Shown: positions 1-5,662, numbered from the stretch's first letter. The stretch: 19,452 bases of DNA from Candidatus Levyibacteriota bacterium (GCA_016204425.1 JACQKR010000022.1:1-19452), one strand, 5' to 3'. Translations and numbers: made by a program. The notes: generated by a model from the letters alone, not told the origin.

Positions 1-64
1 CATAAGAAGAAAATCATTATAAATAACTATACTTATAGATTTATATAATTTATAGTCTTATAGT

Positions 65-93
65 TTGACTAATGTACATTTATTTTATATAAT
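65..93 (+). promoter_or_regulatory. Sigma-70-type promoter of the first gene
   Basis: TTGACT at 65-70 and TATAAT at 88-93 are separated by exactly 17 bases, close to the bacterial consensus. The predicted transcription start is near 100, only about four bases before the ATG at 104. This placement argues against a longer reading frame that would begin with TTG at 65, inside the -35 box. Confidence 0.75.
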
Positions 94-103
94 ATTCGTT
101 ATT

Positions 104-1003
104 ATGATAGAAAGAATAAATAATCCTTCAGGGTTACGAGTAACAAGATTTCAGCAGATATTTCAAGATCAGCAAGGAGCAGTTAGTGAAGAGTCTTCTT
201 CCGGAGAATTACCTGATGCTTATTTTATACATAGAGGAGGAAGAGCTGTGCAGCCTCCTTTTATTGAAGTGCCGTTTGACAACGATGCGTTTTTTGAAGA
301 AACAGCAAGGACAGCGGAAATGCTTATTGCTCTAGAGAGAGAAGAAAAAATAAGAGAAGAAGGGGAAGAGAATACCCGATTAGCTTTTTCTGCTCCTTTA
401 TCGGAGCTTAAAGGATTATCTGTGCGTGAAGTAGCAATTGCAGACGGAGATGGGGACGTATCGAAGCGAATGCTTGGTGGACATGTAGCAAAGACAAGAG
501 TTTGGGACAGAGCACGTGGGGTAAGAACAGATACAGAGTTTAGATTTCGTCAAACAAATGAAGGAGTTATTGAAGAAGTGGAGTCAATAAAAGCTGTACT
601 AACAGAAGGAGGAAAAGGAATTGGAAAAAAATTTCTCGTTACTGAAGTAGAATTTTCAACTGAAGACAAAGCTGGATCAGTTGAAGTAAACTGGTATCTG
701 CTGGGGCGTCTTGAAAATCCTGAACAATGTCGTTTACTCATTTTTGATCTTCTGTCAAAAGATTTATCGGTTGCTGAAAGAGCACAGATTGAATGGATGT
801 TAGACAGATTTCGTAGATTGAAATTTGAGATTGGAGTAAATAGAGGCGATGGACTACATTTGGAGCTTGATACAGAATCATTGATATATAATCCTGATAA
901 TAATAATTTTTCAAATTCCAGTGGTAATTTTTCCATCTCTGCTTCTGGAGCAAAAAAGATATTACTGAATATCTTCGACACAATTCCACTGACTGAAATT
1001 TAA
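104..1003 (+). CDS. Hypothetical protein, 299 aa, unknown function
   Basis: I do not recognise this protein. The frame is open back to a TTG at 65, but that codon is the -35 box of a good promoter, so the ATG at 104 (protein starting MIERINN) is the likely start and the mRNA would be almost leaderless. There is no signal peptide, membrane segment or cysteine cluster. The first 100 residues are Glu/Arg-rich and probably helical. The middle (about residues 110-220) reads like a folded alternating beta/alpha domain, and the end is Asn/Ser-rich. It converges tail-to-tail with the gene on the other strand, overlapping it by 42 bases. Codon use is more AT-rich than in the housekeeping genes downstream, which may mean it is accessory. 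That it is a gene is fairly sure; its function is unknown. Confidence 0.7.
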   Translation: MIERINNPSGLRVTRFQQIFQDQQGAVSEESSSGELPDAYFIHRGGRAVQPPFIEVPFDNDAFFEETARTAEMLIALEREEKIREEGEENTRLAFSAPLSELKGLSVREVAIADGDGDVSKRMLGGHVAKTRVWDRARGVRTDTEFRFRQTNEGVIEEVESIKAVLTEGGKGIGKKFLVTEVEFSTEDKAGSVEVNWYLLGRLENPEQCRLLIFDLLSKDLSVAERAQIEWMLDRFRRLKFEIGVNRGDGLHLELDTESLIYNPDNNNFSNSSGNFSISASGAKKILLNIFDTIPLTEI

Positions 1004-1438
1004 TAAGGTCTTGACAGGAGTAAAGCCGGAGAAAGATACTGTTATGAAGGCAATTCTACAATGGTCTCGGTTGGCGTGTGTTGCACTATTTCTTCTGAAT
1101 AATTTCCCCGCAGACCAGATTACGCCTGTCGCCGGAATACTGACAGTCGCCCGGGCAAGGATATTTGTTCTTCGGTCATTATCAAATAAGCGTTTTACTT
1201 GATTTTTAAACGGTGCATGATTGAGATAGATGTCAACATGTCCATTCCATGGCTGGCCTTGAAACAATTCTGTAACATCATGAATTTTCTCTTCGGGATA
1301 GTTTTTAAATGCTTCTGATGGGGAGAGTATATTGAAAGGAAGAGATCCTACTCTTCCTATAGACCGCTCAAATATACTTCCTTTTAGATGGATGAATCTG
1401 AGGCCGGGATTAAAATTTTGTGGTGTTCCCTCTTTCAT
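962..1438 (-). CDS. Hypothetical protein, 158 aa, unknown function
   Basis: I do not recognise a family. The ATG is at 1438 and the TAA at 962-964. A strong minus-strand promoter (1505-1533) points into it and predicts a leader of about 60 bases with no obvious Shine-Dalgarno sequence. The protein is soluble-looking and begins MKEGTPQNFN. It has a run rich in aromatic and acidic residues around 45-85 (ELFQGQPWNGHVDIYLNHAP) and a basic stretch near 80-95, with no membrane helix. Its last 14 codons overlap the 3' end of the convergent gene. A shorter frame exists on the opposite strand (from 1011), but its composition and start context are weaker. I prefer this frame because of its promoter and natural-looking codon use. 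Confidence 0.55.
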   Translation of the reverse strand: MKEGTPQNFNPGLRFIHLKGSIFERSIGRVGSLPFNILSPSEAFKNYPEEKIHDVTELFQGQPWNGHVDIYLNHAPFKNQVKRLFDNDRRTNILARATVSIPATGVIWSAGKLFRRNSATHANRDHCRIAFITVSFSGFTPVKTLLNFSQWNCVEDIQ

Positions 1439-1504
1439 AAATTTGTTTTGTCTGTATGGGCATATCGTATGGTCGTGGTTCTCGTTTTAGCAGTAATGGT
1501 TAAA

Positions 1505-1533
1505 TTTATATGCATGAGCCTCAATGATGTCAA
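1505..1533 (-). promoter_or_regulatory. Sigma-70-type promoter, minus strand
   Basis: Read on the minus strand, TTGACA (1533-1528) and TATAAA (1510-1505) are separated by 17 bases, an almost perfect promoter. The predicted start is near 1498, about 60 bases before the ATG at 1438. The 13 bases CTTATAGTTTGAC (1541-1529) are identical to those at 57-69 over the first gene's -35 box. Confidence 0.7.
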
Positions 1534-1628
1534 ACTATAAGATTTCCTTGATTGTTTAATTGTTTCATTGCTAAATTGTTAAAGCTCGAGCGCAGTCTAT
1601 GTTTTTGCAATTGAAAGCAGCGCGTCAA

Positions 1629-1645
1629 ATCCCGCTCAGCGGGAT
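1629..1645. repeat. Triloop minipalindrome in an intergenic gap
   Basis: ATCCCGC-TCA-GCGGGAT is a perfect 7-bp inverted repeat around a three-base loop. Its core, TCCCGC..GCGGGA, is identical in both arms to the palindrome inside dnaK at 5588-5602. It lies in the gap 1439-1778, which otherwise holds only the promoter at 1505-1533, AT-rich sequence and two further palindromes. Confidence 0.7.
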
Positions 1646-1674
1646 AGCCGACCTTTCACTTGCAGAGAGTTTTG

Positions 1675-1696
1675 TGCACTTTTCGGCAAAAGTGCA
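1675..1696. repeat. Perfect 9-bp hairpin (TGCACTTTT / AAAAGTGCA)
   Basis: TGCACTTTT at 1675-1683 and AAAAGTGCA at 1688-1696 pair perfectly around a CGGC loop. Neither strand shows a clean run of T directly after it, so it is not a textbook terminator, although it lies downstream of the minus-strand hicB-like gene. It is probably one of the dispersed palindromes of this genome. Confidence 0.6.
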
Positions 1697-1728
1697 AAGA
1701 AAAAAGAATGCTTAATCCTTCTCTTGGA

Positions 1729-1753
1729 GATTCTGAAACAAGTTCAGAATGAC
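1729..1753. repeat. REP-like palindrome, 8-5-8 type
   Basis: ATTCTGAA (1730-1737) and TTCAGAAT (1743-1750) pair around ACAAG and are followed by GAC. The same GTCAT-Y-CTGAA..TTCAGRAT pattern recurs at 2997-3040 and, more diverged, at 3049-3072. Short palindromes of this kind are dispersed in many bacterial genomes. This copy is uninterrupted and serves as the empty-site reference for the interrupted copy near 3016. Confidence 0.7.
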
Positions 1754-1778
1754 AGTAAAATGAAGCTCAAACTTGGTT

Positions 1779-1928
1779 CTAGTTTAAGTAGAGCTCGAAG
1801 GCTTCTTTGAGATTTGTAACAGCCTCTTCTTTTGTTTTCCCCTGGCTTGCCAACTCAAGTTCTACAAGTCGTGCTATAAATATTTTCTTTTCTTTCCAAA
1901 TAACCGTGTGGAGTGTCTGTTTTTTCAT
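1779..1928 (-). CDS. HicB-like antitoxin-family small protein (orphan), 49 aa
   Basis: The frame from the ATG at 1928 to the TAG at 1779-1781 encodes a protein starting MKKQTLHTVIWKEKK and ending LKEAFELYLN. The pattern of a beta strand, IWKEKKIFIARLVELELASQG, then KTKEEAVTNLKEA, is characteristic of the HicB family: a partial RNase H-like fold with a conserved ..SQGxTxEEAxxNLxEA.. segment. HicB proteins usually neutralise the HicA mRNA interferase. No HicA-like frame (small, basic, with the catalytic His) is visible on either side, and there is no C-terminal DNA-binding domain. It is therefore an orphan HicB or a stand-alone regulator. Its TGT-TACAAT promoter element predicts a leaderless mRNA starting at the ATG. 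Family assignment is fairly sure; function is not. Confidence 0.75.
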   Translation of the reverse strand: MKKQTLHTVIWKEKKIFIARLVELELASQGKTKEEAVTNLKEAFELYLN

Positions 1929-1934
1929 GTTTTT

Positions 1935-1943
1935 ATTGTAACA
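1935..1943 (-). promoter_or_regulatory. Extended -10 promoter of the hicB-like gene
   Basis: On the minus strand TGT-TACAAT reads 1943-1935, an extended -10 element. The predicted start seven bases later is at or next to the A of the ATG (1928). No convincing -35 box is seen, as is usual for extended -10 promoters. Confidence 0.5.
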
Positions 1944-1983
1944 GTTTATATAAATACTGCGATATGTTTAAGCTTCACCTCTT

Positions 1984-2007
1984 GATCCTTCGACTTCGCT
2001 CAGGATC
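1984..2007. repeat. REP-like palindrome (GATCCT..AGGATC)
   Basis: GATCCT at 1984-1989 and AGGATC at 2002-2007 enclose a TTCGACTTCGCTC-type centre. The centre resembles the in-frame element in grpE (CCTTCAGCAGGCTCAGGA, about 3500-3516), suggesting one repeat family. Confidence 0.6.
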
Positions 2008-2010
2008 TGC

Positions 2011-2036
2011 GATGCAATCATGAAGATGATTGCATC
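2011..2036. repeat. Perfect 11-bp hairpin abutting the hrcA promoter
   Basis: Arm GATGCAATCAT (2011-2021), loop GAAG, arm ATGATTGCATC (2026-2036): 11 perfect pairs. It ends one base before the TTGACA -35 box of the heat-shock operon. It lacks a U-tract on the plus strand. It may be a dispersed palindrome or an upstream regulator site. Confidence 0.6.
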
Positions 2037-2068
2037 TTGACAAGCTTTGGCAGTCATGTTACTATACT
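2037..2068 (+). promoter_or_regulatory. Promoter of the hrcA-grpE-dnaK operon
   Basis: A perfect TTGACA lies at 2037-2042. Two -10 candidates follow: TACTAT at 2060-2065 (17-base spacer, weaker hexamer) and TATACT at 2063-2068 (20-base spacer, and the hexamer used by other promoters in this window). Either puts the transcription start near 2072-2075, at the edge of the palindrome at 2074-2097. The leader to hrcA would then be about 160 bases. Confidence 0.55.
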
Positions 2069-2073
2069 GCTAA

Positions 2074-2097
2074 CTTGCACTGTCGCGACAGCGCAAG
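2074..2097. promoter_or_regulatory. 24-bp palindrome at the start site: CIRCE-like HrcA operator candidate
   Basis: The left half CTTGCACTGTCG and right half CGACAGCGCAAG are inverted copies with one mismatched pair. The element sits on the predicted transcription start of an operon that begins with hrcA, where HrcA operators normally lie. The classical CIRCE is TTAGCACTC-N9-GAGTGCTAA. Here only the GCACT part of the half-site is shared and the spacing is three bases shorter. The operator role is inferred from position and symmetry. Confidence 0.5.
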
Positions 2098-2230
2098 AAA
2101 TTCGAATATCAAAGCACGAAATTCGAAATAATATCAAAATTCTAATTTCAAATGACAAAGCGTTTTGAATTTTAGATTTTGAACATTTGTATTTGTTTCG
2201 TATTTCGAGTTTAGAATTTCGGATTTTAAT
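2098..2230. repeat. AT-rich imperfect inverted repeat in the hrcA leader
   Basis: The leader between the palindrome and hrcA is built from degenerate words such as CGAAATTC, CAAAATTC and TTTGAATTTTAG. The left arm (CGAAATTC near 2120, CAAAATTCTAATTTC near 2137) is matched in reverse by GAATTTTAGATTTTG near 2167 and GAATTTCGG near 2213. The RNA could fold into one long imperfect hairpin. Apparent reading frames here are repeat artefacts. Confidence 0.55.
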
Positions 2231-2236
2231 CAAGGT

Positions 2237-2968
2237 ATGCATAATTTGACACAGCGACAGATAGAGATTCTCAAAGCAATCATTGAGGAGTATATCAATA
2301 CCGCAGAGCCAGTCGGTTCTGAAACGCTTGAGAAAAAATACAGTCTCAGTGCTTCACCGGCAACGATCCGAAATGAAATGGTGAAGCTCTCAGAGTACGG
2401 GTACCTTAAAAAACCACATTCCTCAGCAGGACGCGTCCCCACACCGGAGGGAATGAAGTTCTATGTCAGAGAGCTGATGAAGGAGAAAGAGCTTTCGACA
2501 GTTGAGGAAGTTGCGATGAAGGAAAATATCTGGGACCATCGGGAGCGCTCTGCGCAATGTTTAAAGCAGGTAACGAAGTCTCTCGCCCAGAAAACAGGTG
2601 TGCTTGCGGTCGCGATGACAGATGACGGCGATTTATTTGCCGCAGGATATGCAAATATCCTTGATTTGCCTGAGTTCTACGATATTGATATTACGAAAGC
2701 ACTCTTAAGCATTCTTGATGAGTACGAATATTTTCATGATCTGTTCGCAAGCGTGCATGAAGATGAAGATATCCATGTCTTGCTCGGAGATGAGCTGGGT
2801 GCAAAACTGCGGGGGCCATACGGGCTTGTCTATACACATTTTGAAACACCCATGCATACACAGGGAGAGATCGGCGTCATAGGCCCGGTCCGGCTAAACT
2901 ATACGCAGGTTGTCCCGATCGTCCGTTATTATGGTACTCTTGTTGAAGCAATTGCAAAAGGATGGTAA
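2237..2968 (+). CDS. hrcA: Heat-inducible transcription repressor HrcA (short form), 243 aa
   Basis: HrcA represses heat-shock operons by binding CIRCE DNA and is released when chaperones become occupied. The N-terminal winged helix (residues 1-85) is very typical: TQRQIEILKAIIEEYINTAEPVGSETL, then SPATIRNEM and KPHSSAGRVPTPEGMKFYV. The C-terminal IGVIGPVRLNYTQVVPIV motif (about 212-230) is also a family hallmark. At 243 aa it is about 100 residues shorter than usual, with the middle GAF-like region trimmed. The ATG at 2237 has AAGG only one base upstream, too close for a normal Shine-Dalgarno. It is first in hrcA-grpE-dnaK, and the palindrome at 2074-2097 suggests it represses its own operon. 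Confidence 0.93.
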   Translation: MHNLTQRQIEILKAIIEEYINTAEPVGSETLEKKYSLSASPATIRNEMVKLSEYGYLKKPHSSAGRVPTPEGMKFYVRELMKEKELSTVEEVAMKENIWDHRERSAQCLKQVTKSLAQKTGVLAVAMTDDGDLFAAGYANILDLPEFYDIDITKALLSILDEYEYFHDLFASVHEDEDIHVLLGDELGAKLRGPYGLVYTHFETPMHTQGEIGVIGPVRLNYTQVVPIVRYYGTLVEAIAKGW

Positions 2969-2975
2969 CTCGACT

Positions 2976-3072
2976 GTCATGCTGAACTGACCAATGGTCA
3001 TCCTGAACTTGTTTCACCGCGTCTGACGCGGTTTCAGGATCCCATGGGATTCCGAAATGAATTCGGGATGAC
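2976..3072. repeat. Cluster of REP-like palindromes with a nested insertion
   Basis: The hrcA-grpE gap holds a partial copy (GTCATGCTGAACT, 2976-2988), a triloop palindrome TGACC-AAT-GGTCA (2988-3000), a full copy with arms ATCCTGAA (3000-3007) and TTCAGGAT (3033-3040), and a diverged copy with arms ATTCCGAA (3049-3056) and TTCGGGAT (3062-3069). The second full arm pair is interrupted by the palindrome ACCGCGT-CTG-ACGCGGT (3016-3032), flanked by TTTC on the left and overlapping TTTC on the right. Confidence 0.75.
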
Positions 3073-3099
3073 ATTCAATCAAGGAAAGTCAAATTTAAG

Positions 3100-3615
3100 A
3101 TGAAGAAAGATGAAAAGAAAGATCAGAAAAAACACGAGGAAGTAGAACAGCCTGAACAACAGGAGCAAGAGGATCCGTGTGAAGAACTGAAGGAAAAAGC
3201 AAAAGAATGGGAAGATAAATGCAAACGGGCGCTTGCTGACTATCAGAACCTTGAAAAACGGGTACGGACAGAGAAACAAGAGTGGGCAAAAATTGCAAAT
3301 AAAGATGTACTCTTGCGACTCCTTCCGGTTTTGGATACACTAATGCTTGCACAGCAGCATTCTGAGGATCAGAGTCTGAAGATTAGCGTCAGCCAATTTC
3401 TGGATGTTCTCAAGTCAGAGGGGGTCACAAAAATTGAGGTTGTCGGACACGAATTCGACCCGGCGATTATGGAAGTGATCGATACGGTTGAGGTCGACCC
3501 TTCAGCAGGCTCAGGACAAGGAGAAAATAAAGTCATTGCCGAAGTACGTCCAGGCTTTATGATCCATGACCGATTACTCAGAGCAGCACATGTGAGAGTC
3601 GGAAAGAAAAGTTAA
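3100..3615 (+). CDS. grpE: Nucleotide exchange factor GrpE, 171 aa
   Basis: GrpE dimers release ADP from DnaK in the cytoplasm. The protein has a charged, disordered N-terminus (1-27), a long helix with the GrpE-type ALADYQNLEKRV (44-55) and LLRLLPVLDTL (71-81), and a C-terminal beta-wing with HEFDPAIMEVIDTVEV, then IAEVRPGFMIHDRLLRAAHVRVGK. Length is normal. Between two strands of the beta-wing sits DPSAGSGQG (133-141), encoded by a REP-like repeat (3496-3522) where other GrpE proteins have a short loop. The ATG at 3100 has only a weak, distant AAGGAAAG. It lies between hrcA and dnaK, as in classical heat-shock operons, so control by HrcA is likely. Confidence 0.94.
   Translation: MKKDEKKDQKKHEEVEQPEQQEQEDPCEELKEKAKEWEDKCKRALADYQNLEKRVRTEKQEWAKIANKDVLLRLLPVLDTLMLAQQHSEDQSLKISVSQFLDVLKSEGVTKIEVVGHEFDPAIMEVIDTVEVDPSAGSGQGENKVIAEVRPGFMIHDRLLRAAHVRVGKKS
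3496..3522. repeat. REP-like repeat inserted in frame in grpE
   Basis: The 27 bases encode DPSAGSGQG. The core CCTTCAGCAGGCTCAGGA resembles the intergenic repeat at 1984-2007 (CCTTCGACTTCGCTCAGGA). It falls exactly in a loop of the GrpE beta-wing, so the insertion is tolerated. The length is a multiple of three. Confidence 0.65.
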
Positions 3616-3716
3616 AAGTGTAAAGTGCAAAGATCAAAGTGAAGGTATCACTTCGTGATAGTTTATAAAAAAAGTACCTTATTTTTGACTTTTGACCTTT
3701 GAATTTTGAACTTAAG
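3610..3716. repeat. AT-rich imperfect inverted repeat between grpE and dnaK
   Basis: The left arm (GTTAAAAGTG, TGCAAAGATCAAAGTG, AAGGTA) is mirrored by the right arm (TACCTT, GACTTTTGACCTTTG, GAATTTTGAAC). At the centre is the perfect triloop palindrome TATCAC-TTC-GTGATA (3646-3660). The transcript could form a long hairpin between the two genes. Confidence 0.6.
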
Positions 3717-3730
3717 CTCCTGAAAGGAGC
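3716..3730 (+). promoter_or_regulatory. dnaK Shine-Dalgarno inside a perfect hairpin (thermosensor candidate)
   Basis: GCTCCT-GAA-AGGAGC is a perfect six-pair hairpin. Its 3' arm contains AGGAG, seven bases before the dnaK ATG at 3737. This is the only strong Shine-Dalgarno in the window. In the folded state the ribosome site is fully paired, as in RNA thermometers of heat-shock genes. The geometry is seen; temperature control is inferred. The 6-3-6 shape also matches the dispersed minipalindromes. Confidence 0.6.
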
Positions 3731-3736
3731 GCATAT

Positions 3737-5662
3737 ATGGGTAAAATAATTGGAATTGATTTAGGAACAACAAATTCATGCGTTGCCGTCATGGAGGGTG
3801 GATCGCCAAAAGTCATCCACTCTGCAGAGGGACGTAATGTCATCCCGTCGGTCGTTGATCCGATCAGTCATGTCGTGGGAGATGTGGCAAAGCGGCAAAT
3901 GGTTCTCAAGCCAAAACGGACTATTTTTTCGGTAAAACGCCTCATGGGGAAAAAGTTTCATGATGAGTCTGTGCAGCGGGATATGAAGTGGCTTCCCTAC
4001 ACCGTGAAAGCAGGAAGGGACGATATGGCAGTTGTTGAGGTCGATGGGAAGACCTTCACACCGCAAGAGATCTCGGCAATGATTTTGCAGAAAATAAAAG
4101 CGGATGCTGAAGCGTATCTGGGGGATAAGGTCACCGATGCCGTTATTACTGTTCCTGCGTATTTTGACGATTCACAACGCCAGGCAACAAAACAGGCAGG
4201 AGAAATCGCCGGGCTTGATGTCAAACGGATTATCAACGAGCCGACAGCCGCAGCACTTGCCTACGGACTGGACAAGAAAAACGCCCATACGATTGCTGTC
4301 TATGATTTGGGAGGCGGAACGTTTGATATCTCCATTCTTGAGCTTGGAGAGGGAGTAACCGAAGTAAAGTCAACCAATGGCGACACACACTTGGGTGGCG
4401 ATGATTTTGACCAGGTCATCATTGAATACATTGCCGAAGAGTTCAAAAAAGAACATACGGTTGATTTGCGGAAAGACCCGCAAGCACTCCAACGGTTGAA
4501 AGAATCTGCAGAGAAAGCAAAAATTGAGCTATCCAGCAGTCAGGAAGCACAGATTAACCAGCCGTTTATCACCCAGGGAAAAGACGGCCCACTCCATCTC
4601 ACTATGACGATGACCCGGCCAAAGCTTGAGCAGCTCGTCGATAGTCTCATCCAGAAAACACTCAAGCCGGTCGAGCTGGCACTCAAAGATGCAGGTATCA
4701 AAGCATCGGGTGTCGATGAAATAGTGCTGGTCGGTGGTATGACCCGCATGCCAAAAGTTATTGAGACGGTGACGAAGTTTTTTGGCAAAGAACCGAATAA
4801 ATCAGTCAATCCGGACGAGGTCGTCGCAGTCGGCGCAGCCATCCAAGGAGGCGTTTTGGGAGGAGAAGTCAAAGATGTTTTGCTTCTTGATGTGACCCCG
4901 TTGACACTCGGTATCGAAACACTTGGCGGTGTATCAACCCCATTGATTTCCCGCAATACGACTATTCCTGCCTCCAAGTCGCAAGTTTTCTCAACTGCAG
5001 CTGATAATCAGACGCAGGTCGAGATCAATGTCCTCCAGGGCGAGCGGCCAATGGCAAGTGATAACAAATCGCTCGGCCGGTTTATTCTGGACGGGATTCC
5101 ACCTGCACCCCGGGGCATGCCACAGGTTGAGGTGACTTTTGATATTGATGCAAACGGTATTCTCGATGTCAAAGCACGGGATAAGGCAAGTGGCAAAGAG
5201 CAGAGTATCAAGATAACCGGAAGTACCGGTCTTTCAAAAGATGAAGTCGAGAAAATGACCAAAGAGGCAGAGGCGCATGCAAAAGAAGATGAAGAGAAGA
5301 AAGAAAAAGTAGAAGCCAGAAACACTGCAGACTCACTTATCTTCACCGCTGAGAAGTCGCTCAAAGACGCAGGAGATAAGGCGCCTGAGGATGTGAAAAA
5401 AGAAGTAGAAGAGAAAATATCATCCCTTAAAGCGATTCTTGATACCGGCACGAAAGAAGAACTCGAAGCAAAAACAACTGAATTATCCGATAGCTTGCAG
5501 AAAGTCGGCCAGGCAATGTCGCAAGCAGGCGCTGCAGGACAGCAAGCGACTGATGATAGTCAACAGGCAGACGATAAAGATGAGAAGTCCCGCGAAGCGG
5601 GATCCGGCTCCGCCGGAAAAAAAGACAAAGACGAGCCGGTTGAAGGAGAAGTCGTAGAGTAA
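3737..5662 (+). CDS. dnaK: Chaperone DnaK (Hsp70), 641 aa
   Basis: This is the ATP-dependent Hsp70 that binds exposed hydrophobic peptides and works with DnaJ and GrpE. All core motifs are present: GIDLGTTNSCVAV (5-17), the YFDDSQRQATKQAGEIAGL segment, IINEPTAAALAYG, DLGGGTFDISIL (about 194-205), VGGMTRMP (about 334-341), and the interdomain linker DVLLLDVTPLTLGIETLGG (about 381-399). The beta-sandwich and helical lid follow, ending in a DnaK-like acidic EGEVVE. Length is normal. Residues 618-627 (SREAGSGSAG) are encoded by two abutting 15-bp palindromes, in the disordered tail where insertion would be harmless. It is the last gene before a terminator. Control is probably by HrcA and possibly by the hairpin over its ribosome site. 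Confidence 0.98.
   Translation: MGKIIGIDLGTTNSCVAVMEGGSPKVIHSAEGRNVIPSVVDPISHVVGDVAKRQMVLKPKRTIFSVKRLMGKKFHDESVQRDMKWLPYTVKAGRDDMAVVEVDGKTFTPQEISAMILQKIKADAEAYLGDKVTDAVITVPAYFDDSQRQATKQAGEIAGLDVKRIINEPTAAALAYGLDKKNAHTIAVYDLGGGTFDISILELGEGVTEVKSTNGDTHLGGDDFDQVIIEYIAEEFKKEHTVDLRKDPQALQRLKESAEKAKIELSSSQEAQINQPFITQGKDGPLHLTMTMTRPKLEQLVDSLIQKTLKPVELALKDAGIKASGVDEIVLVGGMTRMPKVIETVTKFFGKEPNKSVNPDEVVAVGAAIQGGVLGGEVKDVLLLDVTPLTLGIETLGGVSTPLISRNTTIPASKSQVFSTAADNQTQVEINVLQGERPMASDNKSLGRFILDGIPPAPRGMPQVEVTFDIDANGILDVKARDKASGKEQSIKITGSTGLSKDEVEKMTKEAEAHAKEDEEKKEKVEARNTADSLIFTAEKSLKDAGDKAPEDVKKEVEEKISSLKAILDTGTKEELEAKTTELSDSLQKVGQAMSQAGAAGQQATDDSQQADDKDEKSREAGSGSAGKKDKDEPVEGEVVE
5588..5617. repeat. Two tandem 6-3-6 minipalindromes in frame in dnaK
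   Basis: TCCCGC-GAA-GCGGGA (5588-5602) and TCCGGC-TCC-GCCGGA (5603-5617) abut exactly and begin on a codon boundary, coding SREAG and SGSAG. Both are perfect. The first shares its arms with the intergenic palindrome at 1629-1645. Each unit is 15 bases, so insertion keeps the frame. Confidence 0.8.

Noticed and set aside
65..103. Longer start (TTG at 65) for the first gene
   Set aside because: The TTG is part of the -35 box of a near-consensus promoter and lies upstream of the predicted transcription start.
1011..1202. Plus-strand frame of 63 codons, with a TTGACA at 1011-1016 and GATACT at 1035-1040
   Set aside because: It lies opposite the better-supported minus-strand gene. The in-frame ATG at 1044 falls before the predicted transcription start, and the composition looks like an antisense shadow.
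1675..1696. Hairpin considered as the hicB-like gene terminator
   Set aside because: No U-tract follows on either strand and it is about 80 bases beyond the stop.
2054..2242. Minus-strand frame coding Ile/Arg/Ser/Lys-rich peptide upstream of hrcA
   Set aside because: It is a translation of the AT-rich inverted repeat and crosses the promoter and palindrome region. There is no start context.
1629..3072. Cluster of repeats considered as a CRISPR array
   Set aside because: The repeats are palindromes of different sequence and spacing, with no constant repeat or unique spacers and no cas genes.
5439..5657. Alternative frames inside dnaK, and similar long frames inside other genes
   Set aside because: They are shadows of strongly conserved genes with no independent signals.
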